38,785 bases of DNA, taken from contig JAADYX010000255.1 in the NCBI GenBank assembly GCA_010092885.1, positions 1-38,785 on the forward strand. Direction: 5' to 3'. A program made the position numbers and the translations under genes. Below the pieces are notes generated by a model. It had not been told where the DNA came from. It worked only from the letters and a program-made list of their open reading frames with translations, and ran no database searches. Origin of the DNA: Chloroflexota bacterium (GTDB lineage: Bacteria; Chloroflexota; Anaerolineae; Aggregatilineales; UBA3940). Positions 17,011 to 24,639 of the stretch are shown in pieces (position 1 is the first letter of the stretch; every line of letters starts with the position of its first letter).

Positions 17011-17688
17011 TTAGTCACTATGTGGGGTGTCATCAAGCCGCACCCAGAGTGCTTCAGCCAACTGGTAGCCGACTACCTGCTCCCGCCATGTCCCGATCCG
17101 CAGCCGCATGGGCCCTTCAAACGGGGCACGGTGCAGCAGGTCAATCGATACGCCGGGCAAAATGCCTAATTCTGCAAAGTACCGCAGCTTTTTCGGATCA
17201 TGTGAGCGCACACGTGTCACCTGGGCAGAAATCGGCTGCTTGACCTCTGTGAGCGGTTGGTCATTGAGTTCAGGGATGTTGCCATCACGATCCGGAATGG
17301 GTTCGCCGTGCGGGCAGCGCGTCGGGTAGCCGAGCATTTCGTCAATACGGGCCTCGATTGCCGGGCTTATTCCGAGCTCAAAGTCATGCGTTAGTTCATG
17401 CACTTCATCCCAGCCGAAGCCCATCACATCAACCAGATAGCGCTCTGCCAGGCGGTGACGCCGCAGCCCACGGGCGGCAGCGTTTTCACCTTTGCTTGTG
17501 AGCTGCACCCCTTTGTAGGGTTCGTGGTCCACGATTCCGGCCTCCTTCAGGCGGCGGATCATGCGTGAAGCGGCCTGCAGAGAAACATGCACATGCTCGG
17601 CCACTTCAGAAAGTGGTGCGTATTCGTTTTCTTCCTGCAGGCGATAGATTTCCGCGGCATATCGCTCCATCGCGGCGCTGATGGTCAT
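17011..17688 (-). CDS. DtxR/MntR-family metalloregulator-like protein with FeoA-type C-terminal domain
   Basis: A 225-residue regulator with an N-terminal winged helix (residues 1-70; S-E-V-A-E-H-V-H-V-S...A-S-R-M-I-R-R-L), a dimerisation and metal domain (71-140) and an SH3/FeoA domain (about 150-225). Matching to DtxR by eye, the ancillary ligands are kept (His78, Glu82, His97). The primary site is altered: the Cys102 position is His101, Glu105 is Glu104, His106 is Leu105 and Met10 is Arg9. Metal choice is therefore uncertain, and DNA binding may not need metal. ATG 17688 gives the typical N-terminus; a longer reading to 17796 would include the promoter region. It is divergent from the NfeD gene across a perfect inverted repeat and may control that gene or itself. 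Confidence 0.88.
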   Translation of the reverse strand: MTISAAMERYAAEIYRLQEENEYAPLSEVAEHVHVSLQAASRMIRRLKEAGIVDHEPYKGVQLTSKGENAAARGLRRHRLAERYLVDVMGFGWDEVHELTHDFELGISPAIEARIDEMLGYPTRCPHGEPIPDRDGNIPELNDQPLTEVKQPISAQVTRVRSHDPKKLRYFAELGILPGVSIDLLHRAPFEGPMRLRIGTWREQVVGYQLAEALWVRLDDTPHSD

Positions 17689-17731
17689 TGGCACCCTTTT
17701 CCGGACAACATAACAGAAGCTTCTTTCAACC

Positions 17732-17761
17732 ATAGTAGCGTGTGGACCAGCCTGTTGACAA
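17732..17761 (-). promoter_or_regulatory. Putative promoter of the DtxR-like gene
   Basis: Reading the minus strand, TTGTCA (17756-17761) and TACTAT (17732-17737) are 18 bases apart. Transcription would start near 17725, about 37 bases before the ATG at 17688. Confidence 0.5.
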
Positions 17762-17782
17762 GTGTCCCCCTGATTGTTGGAG

Positions 17783-17791
17783 TGGTATTGT
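17783..17791 (+). promoter_or_regulatory. Putative extended -10 for the NfeD gene
   Basis: TGGTATTGT is an extended -10 (TG-N-TATTGT) with no good -35 at 17 bases; a TTGACA at 17755-17760 is too far (25 bases) to pair normally. A start near 17798 would lie inside the left arm of the adjoining inverted repeat. Confidence 0.35.
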
Positions 17792-17827
17792 GGCACGTTC
17801 TAAGCGACAATGACATTAGAACGTGCC
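17792..17827. repeat. Perfect 12-bp inverted repeat in the dtxR-like/nfeD intergenic region
   Basis: GGCACGTTCTAA (17792-17803) and TTAGAACGTGCC (17816-17827) are exact inverse complements with a 12-base spacer. There is no T-run after it, so it is not an intrinsic terminator. It abuts the extended -10 of nfeD and ends six bases before the nfeD ribosome-binding site. It could be a repressor operator or an RNA hairpin that affects nfeD translation. Confidence 0.85.
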
Positions 17828-17844
17828 TGACAGGAGTCCTCACT

Positions 17845-19164
17845 TTGTCCATCAAGAGATTGGTTTTCATTCTCCTTTTCAGCCTGTGCTTTGTGATGCC
17901 CGCTGCCGCGCAGCGCGGTGAAGAAACAGTGCCAACCGTTGTTGTGTTGGAGGTCAACGGCCCAATTGGTGCCCCAATGGCTGAGTACATCTCGCGGGGT
18001 ATCCGGATCGCTGAGGAACGCAGCGCGGATGCGCTCGTCCTTACCCTCGATACACCAGGTGGCACGGTGGATACGACATTCCGTATCGTGCGTGAAATGC
18101 GCGCCAGTGAGGTGCCGATCATTGTCTATGTGGCACCACGGGGCGCTACAGCCGGATCCGCAGGGCTGTTGATCACACTGGCCGGGCATGCCAGCGGGAT
18201 GGCACCGGAAACAGCCATCGGTGCGAGCAGCCCGGTTCGGGCCAACGGCGGAGACATCGGTGGTACGTTGGAACAGAAGCAGCAGGAGATCCTGGCAGCG
18301 GAAGCCCGCAGCCTGGCCACCGGGCGCGGCGAGGGCGCCGAAACGATCGCATCGGACGCTATATTCGAGGCGCGTGCGGTCAGCGCATCCGAGGCGGTTG
18401 AGGCGAACCTGGTGGATGCCCAGGCTGACAGCCTCCCCGAACTGTTGGCTGCCTTGGACGGTCTGACTGTGGAAGTCGAGGGTGAACCGGTCGTGCTTCG
18501 GGTGGAAGATGCTGTCCTTGAACGTGTAGGCATGAACATCATCGAGGCATTCCTCATGCTGCTCATCAACCCCAATGTGGTTGTGGCGCTGTTTCTGATG
18601 GGCCTCGCGGCAGTGATCGCCGAGATCTTCTCACCGGGTGGATGGGTTGCTGGTGCGTTTGGCGTGGTCTGTCTGGGCTTTGCGCTTTACGGATTTGGGA
18701 CCTTGCCCGTCAACGGGCTGGGAATCGTGTTCATCCTGCTTGCGGTCGGCCTGTTCGTTCTGGAGGCCACCACATCAACGTTTGGGATCCTAGCTGGCAC
18801 CGGCATTGTTAGTCTGATCGTCGGATTGGCGCTTCTGTTTAACCGGCCCGGCATCGAGGCATTTGGGGAGATCTCTGCGCCATTTATTGTCGCAACCGGT
18901 GTTCTCGCTACGATTTTCCTGGCAGCTTATCTTTCGGTGGCACTTGGCGTGCGGCAGCTGCCCCCTTCAACAGGTCGGGAGGGTTTGATCGGCCTGGTTG
19001 GCCGCGTAGTTGATCCTTTAACACCAGAAGGTATGGTGCTGGTACATGGCGAACGGTGGCGCGCTGAAAGCGAGGATCGGACCACGGTGAACCGCGGGGC
19101 CCGCGTTGAGGTTGTCTCCGTAGAGGGCCTGCGGTTGGTGGTCCGCCCTGCTGAGCGGCATTAA
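17845..19164 (+). CDS. NfeD/ClpP-class membrane serine protease (stomatin operon-partner type)
   Basis: A 439-residue protein of the long NfeD (NfeD1b) type. It has a signal peptide (S-I-K-R-L-V-F-I-L-L-F-S-L-C-F-V, cleavage after A-A-A), a ClpP-like serine-protease domain (about 30-220), a multi-helix membrane region (about 230-365) and a C-terminal OB-fold domain (about 375-435). The likely nucleophile is the Ser of G-A-T-A-G-S-A-G. At the position I align with the catalytic Lys of archaeal PH1510, this protein has Arg (E-A-R-S-L-A), so the dyad may be altered. TTG 17845 has GGAG at 17833-17836 and places the signal peptide at the N-terminus; longer readings do not. No stomatin/SPFH partner gene is adjacent, unlike the usual pairing. 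Confidence 0.9.
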   Translation: MSIKRLVFILLFSLCFVMPAAAQRGEETVPTVVVLEVNGPIGAPMAEYISRGIRIAEERSADALVLTLDTPGGTVDTTFRIVREMRASEVPIIVYVAPRGATAGSAGLLITLAGHASGMAPETAIGASSPVRANGGDIGGTLEQKQQEILAAEARSLATGRGEGAETIASDAIFEARAVSASEAVEANLVDAQADSLPELLAALDGLTVEVEGEPVVLRVEDAVLERVGMNIIEAFLMLLINPNVVVALFLMGLAAVIAEIFSPGGWVAGAFGVVCLGFALYGFGTLPVNGLGIVFILLAVGLFVLEATTSTFGILAGTGIVSLIVGLALLFNRPGIEAFGEISAPFIVATGVLATIFLAAYLSVALGVRQLPPSTGREGLIGLVGRVVDPLTPEGMVLVHGERWRAESEDRTTVNRGARVEVVSVEGLRLVVRPAERH

Positions 19165-19210
19165 CATCTGGTCAGAATGTGGGCAATTGTGCAGCTTTTA
19201 TATACATATG

Positions 19211-19240
19211 TTGAGATCACAGGCCAAACTGTGATACACT
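19211..19240 (+). promoter_or_regulatory. Putative promoter of the RNase J - PfkB kinase operon
   Basis: TTGAGA (19211-19216) and TACACT (19235-19240) are separated by 18 bases. Transcription would start near 19247, leaving a leader of about 115 bases before ATG 19362. Confidence 0.6.
19216..19235. promoter_or_regulatory. Palindromic operator-like site inside the RNase J promoter
   Basis: ATCACAG (19216-19222) and CTGTGAT (19229-19235) form a perfect 7-bp inverted repeat with a 6-base spacer. It fills the space between the -35 and -10 hexamers, a classic repressor position. The half-site order is the reverse of the CRP site, so CRP is not implied. Confidence 0.5.
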
Positions 19241-19259
19241 GATCAGCAACAGGGACACT

Positions 19260-19275
19260 CCGCAAACGTTTGTAT
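19260..19275. promoter_or_regulatory. LacI/GalR-family-like operator in the RNase J leader
   Basis: CCGCAAACGTTTGTAT has a perfect 10-bp palindrome CAAACGTTTG (19263-19272) with the central CG step typical of LacI-family operators (compare the PurR-type ACGCAAACGTTTGCGT). It lies just downstream of the predicted start point. No LacI-family gene is in the window. Confidence 0.4.
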
Positions 19276-19361
19276 CTGTCAAAACAACATCATATGAAAG
19301 CAATTGGGGCTTGTGGTCGTGGACTGCCAACAGCCCTTTAAACTGTTAGGAAGATAGTTTA

Positions 19362-21044
19362 ATGAGTAATAATAGACGGGCATCAGACGAGCTGGTGCGT
19401 GTTATCCCCATCGGCGGGCTAGGCGAGATCGGCAAGAACATGATGCTGATCGAGTATGTATCCGGCCGTGAAACCGACGCGATCATTATTGACGCGGGCA
19501 TCATGTTCCCGGAGAACGATATGCTCGGCGTTGACTACATCATCCCGGACTTCCGGGCTGTACAGGACAAGTTCGACAATGTGCGCGGCGTAATCATCAC
19601 CCACGGGCATGAGGATCACACAGGTGCCATCGCACATGTCATGGAGCATATCAATGCACCGGTTTACGCCACACCCCTTACCCGCGGTCTTATTGAGGTA
19701 AAACTGAAGTCGGCCCACCTGCTTGACCAGACAACACTCGTCACGATACAGGCAGGCGAGAGCGTCCGGTTGGGCGCGTTTACGATCGAGTTTTTCCATG
19801 TGTGTCACAGCATCCCGGACTGTGTTGGGTTGGGCATTACAACGCCGCTTGGTTTGATGGTGCACACAGGCGACTTCAAATTCGACCACACACCGGTAGA
19901 CGGCTGGCCTACCGACTTCGGCAAATTGGCTGAGTTCTCGCAGCGCGGAGTGCTCGCCCTGTTTGCCGACAGCACCAACTCAGATAGAGCCGGTTGGACG
20001 CCGTCAGAGTCTGTGATCGATCCGGCTTTCGACCAGGTCTTCTCACAGGCCAAGGGCCGCATCATTGTGGCTACCTTTGCTTCGCTGATCTCGCGCATTC
20101 AGCAGGTTGCTAACGCGACCATGCGTCACGGGCGCAAGATAGTGGTGACCGGGTACAGCATGGTTGAGAACACCCGCATGGCTCGGGAGTTGGGCTACCT
20201 GGACATCCCAGACGACATGCTGATCGATATGAACACCGCACGCCAGCTGCCTAACGATGAGATCGTCATCATGACGACTGGCTCGCAGGGCGAACCCTCT
20301 GCAGGATTGGGCAGGCTGTCCCAGGGGCGGCACTATCATCTGGAGATCGAGCCACTTGATACAGTTGTGATTTCCGCGCATCCCATCCCCGGTAACGAGG
20401 AACTCGTCAGCCGGACGATCAACAAACTGATCCAACGCGGGGCTGAGGTCATCTGGGACCCGGTTATGCCGGTCCATGTTTCCGGACATGCCTCACGTGA
20501 GGAGCTCAAACTGCTGATCAACATGATCCGCCCGACGTTCTTTGTGCCGGTGCACGGTGAACTCCGCCACCTGCATATGCATGCCAAACTCGCTATGACC
20601 CTCGGCATCCCGGAAGAAAACATCGCGGTTGTCGAAAACGGCACCATTCTCGAGTTCACTGGTGAGTCGATGTCAGTTGGTGACCGCATCCCCGGGGGCT
20701 ATGTCTTCGTCGATGGCTCCGGCGTGGGCGATGTTGGCCCTGAGGTGCTGCGTGACCGTGAAATCCTGGGCCGTCACGGCTTCGTAATCGTGAGCCTGAC
20801 CCTCGACGGTCGCTCAAACCAGCTCATTGGCAAGCCGGAGCTGATCTCACGCGGCTTTGAGTATCTGCGCGAGTCGCGCGAACTGCTCAATGATGCACGC
20901 GATGCTGTCGCAGAGGTGGTATACAGCAATGGGCATCATTCAGCACGCAGCCTGCGCCGCGAAGTGGAAAAGAAGCTTGACCGCTTCTTTTACAAAGAAA
21001 CCAAACGTCGTCCGATGGTATTCGCCTTCATCAACGAGGTTTAG
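19362..21044 (+). CDS. rnj: Ribonuclease J
   Basis: A 560-residue beta-CASP metallo-beta-lactamase ribonuclease with the architecture of RNase J, which combines 5'-3' exonuclease and endonuclease activity in mRNA decay and rRNA maturation. The zinc motif H-G-H-E-D-H is at residues 81-86, with further ligands in H-S-I-P-D and H-T-G-D-F-K-F-D. The beta-CASP region includes F-A-S-L-I-S-R-I-Q-Q and G-S-Q-G-E-P. The H-V-S-G-H-A stretch near residue 375 and a C-terminal domain of about 100 residues complete the layout. AGGAAG precedes ATG 19362. A sugar kinase gene follows three bases after the stop. Two palindromes upstream suggest regulation. Confidence 0.95.
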   Translation: MSNNRRASDELVRVIPIGGLGEIGKNMMLIEYVSGRETDAIIIDAGIMFPENDMLGVDYIIPDFRAVQDKFDNVRGVIITHGHEDHTGAIAHVMEHINAPVYATPLTRGLIEVKLKSAHLLDQTTLVTIQAGESVRLGAFTIEFFHVCHSIPDCVGLGITTPLGLMVHTGDFKFDHTPVDGWPTDFGKLAEFSQRGVLALFADSTNSDRAGWTPSESVIDPAFDQVFSQAKGRIIVATFASLISRIQQVANATMRHGRKIVVTGYSMVENTRMARELGYLDIPDDMLIDMNTARQLPNDEIVIMTTGSQGEPSAGLGRLSQGRHYHLEIEPLDTVVISAHPIPGNEELVSRTINKLIQRGAEVIWDPVMPVHVSGHASREELKLLINMIRPTFFVPVHGELRHLHMHAKLAMTLGIPEENIAVVENGTILEFTGESMSVGDRIPGGYVFVDGSGVGDVGPEVLRDREILGRHGFVIVSLTLDGRSNQLIGKPELISRGFEYLRESRELLNDARDAVAEVVYSNGHHSARSLRREVEKKLDRFFYKETKRRPMVFAFINEV

Positions 21045-21047
21045 CCA

Positions 21048-21998
21048 GTGGATGTGATCGCACTTGGCGAACTGCTCATCGATTTTGTTTCAACCGAAAC
21101 GGGAGTATCCGTAGCAGATGCTCCCGCTTTTGAAAAGGCGCCCGGTGGTGCACCGGCCAACGTGGCTGTCGGGTTGGCAAAACTGGGCACTGATGCGGCC
21201 TTTATGGGCAAAATAGGCGATGACGAGTTCGGTCATTTTCTTGCCAATGTGCTGCGCGATCATGGCGTGAATACCGACCCGCTGCGCTATACGGATGAAG
21301 CCAACACCATGTTGGCCTTTGTGGCTGTGGACACGGATGGAGAACGCACCTTCACGTTTTATCGTAACCCCAGCGCCGATATGCTCTTTGAACCGGATGA
21401 AGTGGACGCTGACGCAATCCGCCGTGCCCGGATACTGCACATCGGGTCAATCACCCTGATCAGTGAGCCCGCCGGTGAGGCGACACGGCATGCAGCGCAG
21501 GTTGCTGGGGAAGCTGGTACGCTCCTCTCCTACGATCCCAATCTGCGCCTGCCGCTGTGGCCAGATGAGGGCACCGCCCGGGCGGGCATTCTGAGCATGT
21601 GGCCGCAGGCTGATCTGGTCAAAGTGAGCGATGAGGAACTGCTCTTTCTGACCGGGGTGGCCGATGAGGCTGCTGCCGTCGAGTCTCTATGGCACGACCG
21701 CCTGAAGCTGCTCGTCGTCACGAAAGGGCGTAAGGGCTCAACCTACTACACATCCGCATTCCACGGCGATGTGCCCTCGTTCGAGGTGGACACGGTCGAC
21801 ACGACCGGCGCGGGCGATGGCTTTGTGGCTGGGCTGCTGCATCGTCTCTTAGCCAACGATCTGCCTTTTGGATCGGAGGCAGATATCCGCGATGCGGTTC
21901 GTTATGGTAACGCCGTCGGCGCATCAACCACGATCCGGCGGGGCGCAATCCCGGCCCTACCAACCCCTGATCAGGTGAGCACACTCTTTGACCGGTAA
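21048..21998 (+). CDS. PfkB-family carbohydrate kinase (fructokinase/ribokinase-like)
   Basis: A 316-residue sugar kinase. The N-terminal substrate motif is G-G-A-P-A-N-V-A-V-G-L-A-K-L-G (about 33-47). The C-terminal signature D-T-T-G-A-G-D-G-F at 251-259 supplies the catalytic base Asp257 and the anion hole. Features such as G-E-L-L-I-D at the N-terminus and the F-Y-R-N-P-S-A-D segment resemble bacterial fructokinases, but 2-keto-3-deoxygluconate kinase or ribokinase activity cannot be excluded. GTG 21048 has GAGG at 21036-21039. It sits three bases after rnj, so it is probably cotranscribed. Its stop directly abuts the convergent lipoprotein gene. Confidence 0.92.
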   Translation: MDVIALGELLIDFVSTETGVSVADAPAFEKAPGGAPANVAVGLAKLGTDAAFMGKIGDDEFGHFLANVLRDHGVNTDPLRYTDEANTMLAFVAVDTDGERTFTFYRNPSADMLFEPDEVDADAIRRARILHIGSITLISEPAGEATRHAAQVAGEAGTLLSYDPNLRLPLWPDEGTARAGILSMWPQADLVKVSDEELLFLTGVADEAAAVESLWHDRLKLLVVTKGRKGSTYYTSAFHGDVPSFEVDTVDTTGAGDGFVAGLLHRLLANDLPFGSEADIRDAVRYGNAVGASTTIRRGAIPALPTPDQVSTLFDR

Positions 21999-22958
21999 CT
22001 AGTCACCGTCTTCGGCAGGCCGCCACAGATCAAGCTGTTCAGCCGATACGGCCAGGCAGCCATCGGCCAACGTATCGACTGCTTCTGCCGGCGTAACGCC
22101 GAGACTGTCAACCGTGGAACGCATGTCCATAGAGGTGGGATAGATGTTCGCCAAAGGCGCTTCACCCTCTGCAAAACTGCCCAGGTAGGCGAGGCCCACG
22201 TGATCATCATCTATGCAGACCGCTGCCTCTTGCAGATCCGTTAGTCCGCCAAAGCCAAAACCAAACGCGCCGTCGACACTCTCGGCGTAGATCAGGTTGA
22301 GGGCGAAGGCCGCTTCCTCTTCAGCAAGGGTAAAGGCGACTTCGACGGTGTCTGGTGTACCATATTCAGCCACGATCTGCTCAACTGAAAAGTAAGGCGG
22401 CAGATACTGCCAGCCCACATAGATGGAGCGGACGGCATTGTCCCGCAGGAAAACATCCACCAGCGGTGCGATCAGACCGAGTTCGCTTGCCCGCTGCGGA
22501 TCGGTGGTTGTGGTCAGCCAGGCGCGCAGATGGCCAGTGCCGTCGCGTGCCTCATCGTAGTCACCGGGAATGAGGTTTGTGACCTCAATGCCGATCTGGC
22601 TGTAGAAAGCCACCGCATCCGCCAATTCAGCCTCAGGACTGGGGGTCAGGCCGCCATAGCAAGGCAGGCGGCACAGCGTCGCGCCGATTGGGTTCAGCCG
22701 TTCGTGCAGCTGCTCCGTGGTCAGGACTTCAGCAGGCACAACGTATTCAGTCGGGAGTGGGTCCAGGACATTATCCTGCTCCGGCAGCATTTCGGGCGGT
22801 ACCGTACCAAATACGGATAGAGTGGCCGTGGCAGCCGGGCCTTCTGCGCCACCCTCGCCAACGGGTGGCGGGCCCGGTTCTGATGGACTGCCGCAGGCAG
22901 CCAGTAATAGTACAGTCAGAATGGCAGGTAGAAACCCCTTCACAACGCAGCACCTCAC
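21999..22958 (-). CDS. Lipoprotein of unknown function
   Basis: A 319-residue secreted lipoprotein. The signal sequence A-I-L-T-V-L-L-L-A-A-C ends in a lipobox (L-A-A-C), followed by a Gly/Pro/Ala-rich linker of about 30 residues. The rest is mixed alpha/beta, rich in Asp, Glu and aromatic residues, with no family I recognise. A C-R-L-P-C-Y-G-G segment could hold a disulphide. The start is either GTG 22958, which overlaps the acpS stop as GTGA, or GTG 22943, which has GAGG nine bases upstream; both keep the signal peptide. It is the last gene of the ugd-M16-M16-acpS run. Confidence 0.75.
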   Translation of the reverse strand: MRCCVVKGFLPAILTVLLLAACGSPSEPGPPPVGEGGAEGPAATATLSVFGTVPPEMLPEQDNVLDPLPTEYVVPAEVLTTEQLHERLNPIGATLCRLPCYGGLTPSPEAELADAVAFYSQIGIEVTNLIPGDYDEARDGTGHLRAWLTTTTDPQRASELGLIAPLVDVFLRDNAVRSIYVGWQYLPPYFSVEQIVAEYGTPDTVEVAFTLAEEEAAFALNLIYAESVDGAFGFGFGGLTDLQEAAVCIDDDHVGLAYLGSFAEGEAPLANIYPTSMDMRSTVDSLGVTPAEAVDTLADGCLAVSAEQLDLWRPAEDGD

Positions 22959-23359
22959 TCGTTTGCCCCGCTTTCATCAGTGCGGACGCCAGTATAGCCC
23001 ATCGCCACAACGAATGCGAGAGCATCGCGCTCGGTGTGGGTAAGGCTCACTGACCATTCAGAAAGGCCCAGCTTGGCCGCGAGTTGGGCCGCCGCCCCAT
23101 GCAGCACGAGACGGGGTTCACCCCGGTCGCCGCGCAGCACCTCGATCTCCACCCAGCCTACAACCCCAATACCTGTGCCCAGTGCTTTGCCGACCGCCTC
23201 TTTGGCAGCAACGCGGGCGGCCAGCGAATCAAAGCGGTCGGCACATAAGGTGCGTTCCGCCTCAGTGAAGAACCGCCGGTAAAAACGGTCGCCGTGCCGC
23301 TCAGCAGCACGGCGCACCCGTTCAATTTCGATCATATCAACCCCGGTACGCAGCATCAC
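22955..23359 (-). CDS. acpS: Holo-[acyl-carrier-protein] synthase AcpS
   Basis: A 134-residue 4'-phosphopantetheinyl transferase that moves the phosphopantetheine arm of CoA onto acyl carrier protein. The two signature motifs are present: G-V-D-M-I-E-I-E-R-V (Asp8) and A-A-K-E-A-V-G-K-A-L (Lys53, Glu54), which bind magnesium and CoA. The F-T-E-A-E-R segment and the C-terminal S-L-T-H-T motif are also present. The length is typical. The start overlaps the upstream M16 gene as ATGA and the stop overlaps the lipoprotein start. Confidence 0.94.
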   Translation of the reverse strand: MMLRTGVDMIEIERVRRAAERHGDRFYRRFFTEAERTLCADRFDSLAARVAAKEAVGKALGTGIGVVGWVEIEVLRGDRGEPRLVLHGAAAQLAAKLGLSEWSVSLTHTERDALAFVVAMGYTGVRTDESGANE

Positions 23360-24639
23360 GTTTCCGGGCCAGCCACCGCCGCGACATACGCATCTGGATT
23401 CAGGTAGGCACGTGCAGCGGCCTGCACGTCCTCTATGGTCACACTGTTGATCATATCCGGGTAAGCAACCAGATAGTCAAGACCGAGGTCATAGAGTTCC
23501 ATGTTCAGCAGTGTGCCGGATACACCCTCGTTGGTCTCCAACCCAAGCACGAGGCTGCCGACAATAAAGGACTGATTGTCTGTCAGCTCGTCTGTGTCGA
23601 CAGGCTCCTCAACGATGCGCCTGATCTCCTCACGAATGCTATCGATAGCGCGCTCAACGTTCTCCGGAGCCACACCAGCAATGACCTGCCATGGCAGCGG
23701 ACCGAGACCGCCGCGCATCCGGCTGAAGGAGTAGTAAGCCAGACCCTGGCGCTCACGGACGCTGTCACCCAGACGGCCATACATACCGAACACGCCCAGA
23801 ATGCTGTTGGCGACACGGGCCGCCTGATAGTCCGGGGCGCTGCGCCGTGGCCCGATGAACCCCAGCGCGATATCTGACTGGGTTTTGCCAGGTATGGCCT
23901 CAGTGACGCGCTCTATGGTCTGTGGGGCTGGCGCATCAGGAATGCTCGGGCGCTCGCGCTGCGCCGGATTTTGCCAATCACCGAATGCTTCCTCGATGGC
24001 CTGCACGGCCTTTTCCGCCTCTACGGCACCAGCCACCACCACGATCATATCCTGTGGGCCGATAAGCCTGTGCAACTCAACCAGGTCATCACGCATGATG
24101 CCGGGTACACTTTCTAAGTAGCCCGCACGACTCAGCCGGTAGGGGTGGCCCTCTTCGTAGAGTGTTTCACGCATGCGCAGGGCTGCCATAGAACGGGTGT
24201 TGTTGGCTCTGGCCTGCAGTTGTGTGAGGAGCTGCCCACGGACCTTTTCGACATAGTCTTCGGGGAATGTGGGTTCACACAGCACCTCACGCAGCAGTTT
24301 AAGCATACGCGGCAAATCTTCCGCGAGGCTTTTCGTGCCAAAGGTCATGGAGCTATAGCCGCTGCTGACCTCAAGACTGGCCCCGTTCTCTTCAATTTCC
24401 TCAAACAGATCGCCGAAGCTGTAGTTGGTGGTTCCCCGTGTGAGCATGCGTGCGGCGAAGTTCGCTGTCCCGGCTTTGCCGGGCGGATCCCAGGCTGCAC
24501 CGCCCGCGACCACGCCATCGATTACCACAGAGGGACTGGTGAAGTTCTCCCGAACAAGCACCACAATGCCGTTAGCCAGTTCACGGCGCAGCACATCTGC
24601 GGAACTGGGCACTGCCGTCTTGGATTCGGGAGTGGTCAT
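23356..24639 (-). CDS. M16 family peptidase-like subunit without zinc motif
   Basis: A 427-residue protein with two M16-type alpha/beta halves. The N-terminal half has no H-x-x-E-H; at the equivalent place it reads A-A-R-M-L-T-R-G-T, so it should not bind catalytic zinc. The C-terminal half carries the family pattern G-L-A-Y-Y-S-F-S-R. In bacterial heterodimeric M16B peptidases one subunit supplies zinc and the other supplies the Arg/Tyr pair that binds substrate. This protein fits the second role. The zinc-bearing partner is immediately upstream and overlaps by four bases (ATGA), supporting a heterodimer. Confidence 0.9.
   Translation of the reverse strand: MTTPESKTAVPSSADVLRRELANGIVVLVRENFTSPSVVIDGVVAGGAAWDPPGKAGTANFAARMLTRGTTNYSFGDLFEEIEENGASLEVSSGYSSMTFGTKSLAEDLPRMLKLLREVLCEPTFPEDYVEKVRGQLLTQLQARANNTRSMAALRMRETLYEEGHPYRLSRAGYLESVPGIMRDDLVELHRLIGPQDMIVVVAGAVEAEKAVQAIEEAFGDWQNPAQRERPSIPDAPAPQTIERVTEAIPGKTQSDIALGFIGPRRSAPDYQAARVANSILGVFGMYGRLGDSVRERQGLAYYSFSRMRGGLGPLPWQVIAGVAPENVERAIDSIREEIRRIVEEPVDTDELTDNQSFIVGSLVLGLETNEGVSGTLLNMELYDLGLDYLVAYPDMINSVTIEDVQAAARAYLNPDAYVAAVAGPET

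Noticed and set aside
17792-17827. Intrinsic terminator upstream of nfeD
   Set aside because: The inverted repeat is strong but has a 12-base loop and no T-run.
19216-19235. CRP-type binding site in the RNase J promoter
   Set aside because: The half-sites are in the order TCACA...TGTGA with eight bases between, the reverse of the CRP arrangement; kept only as an operator of unknown owner.
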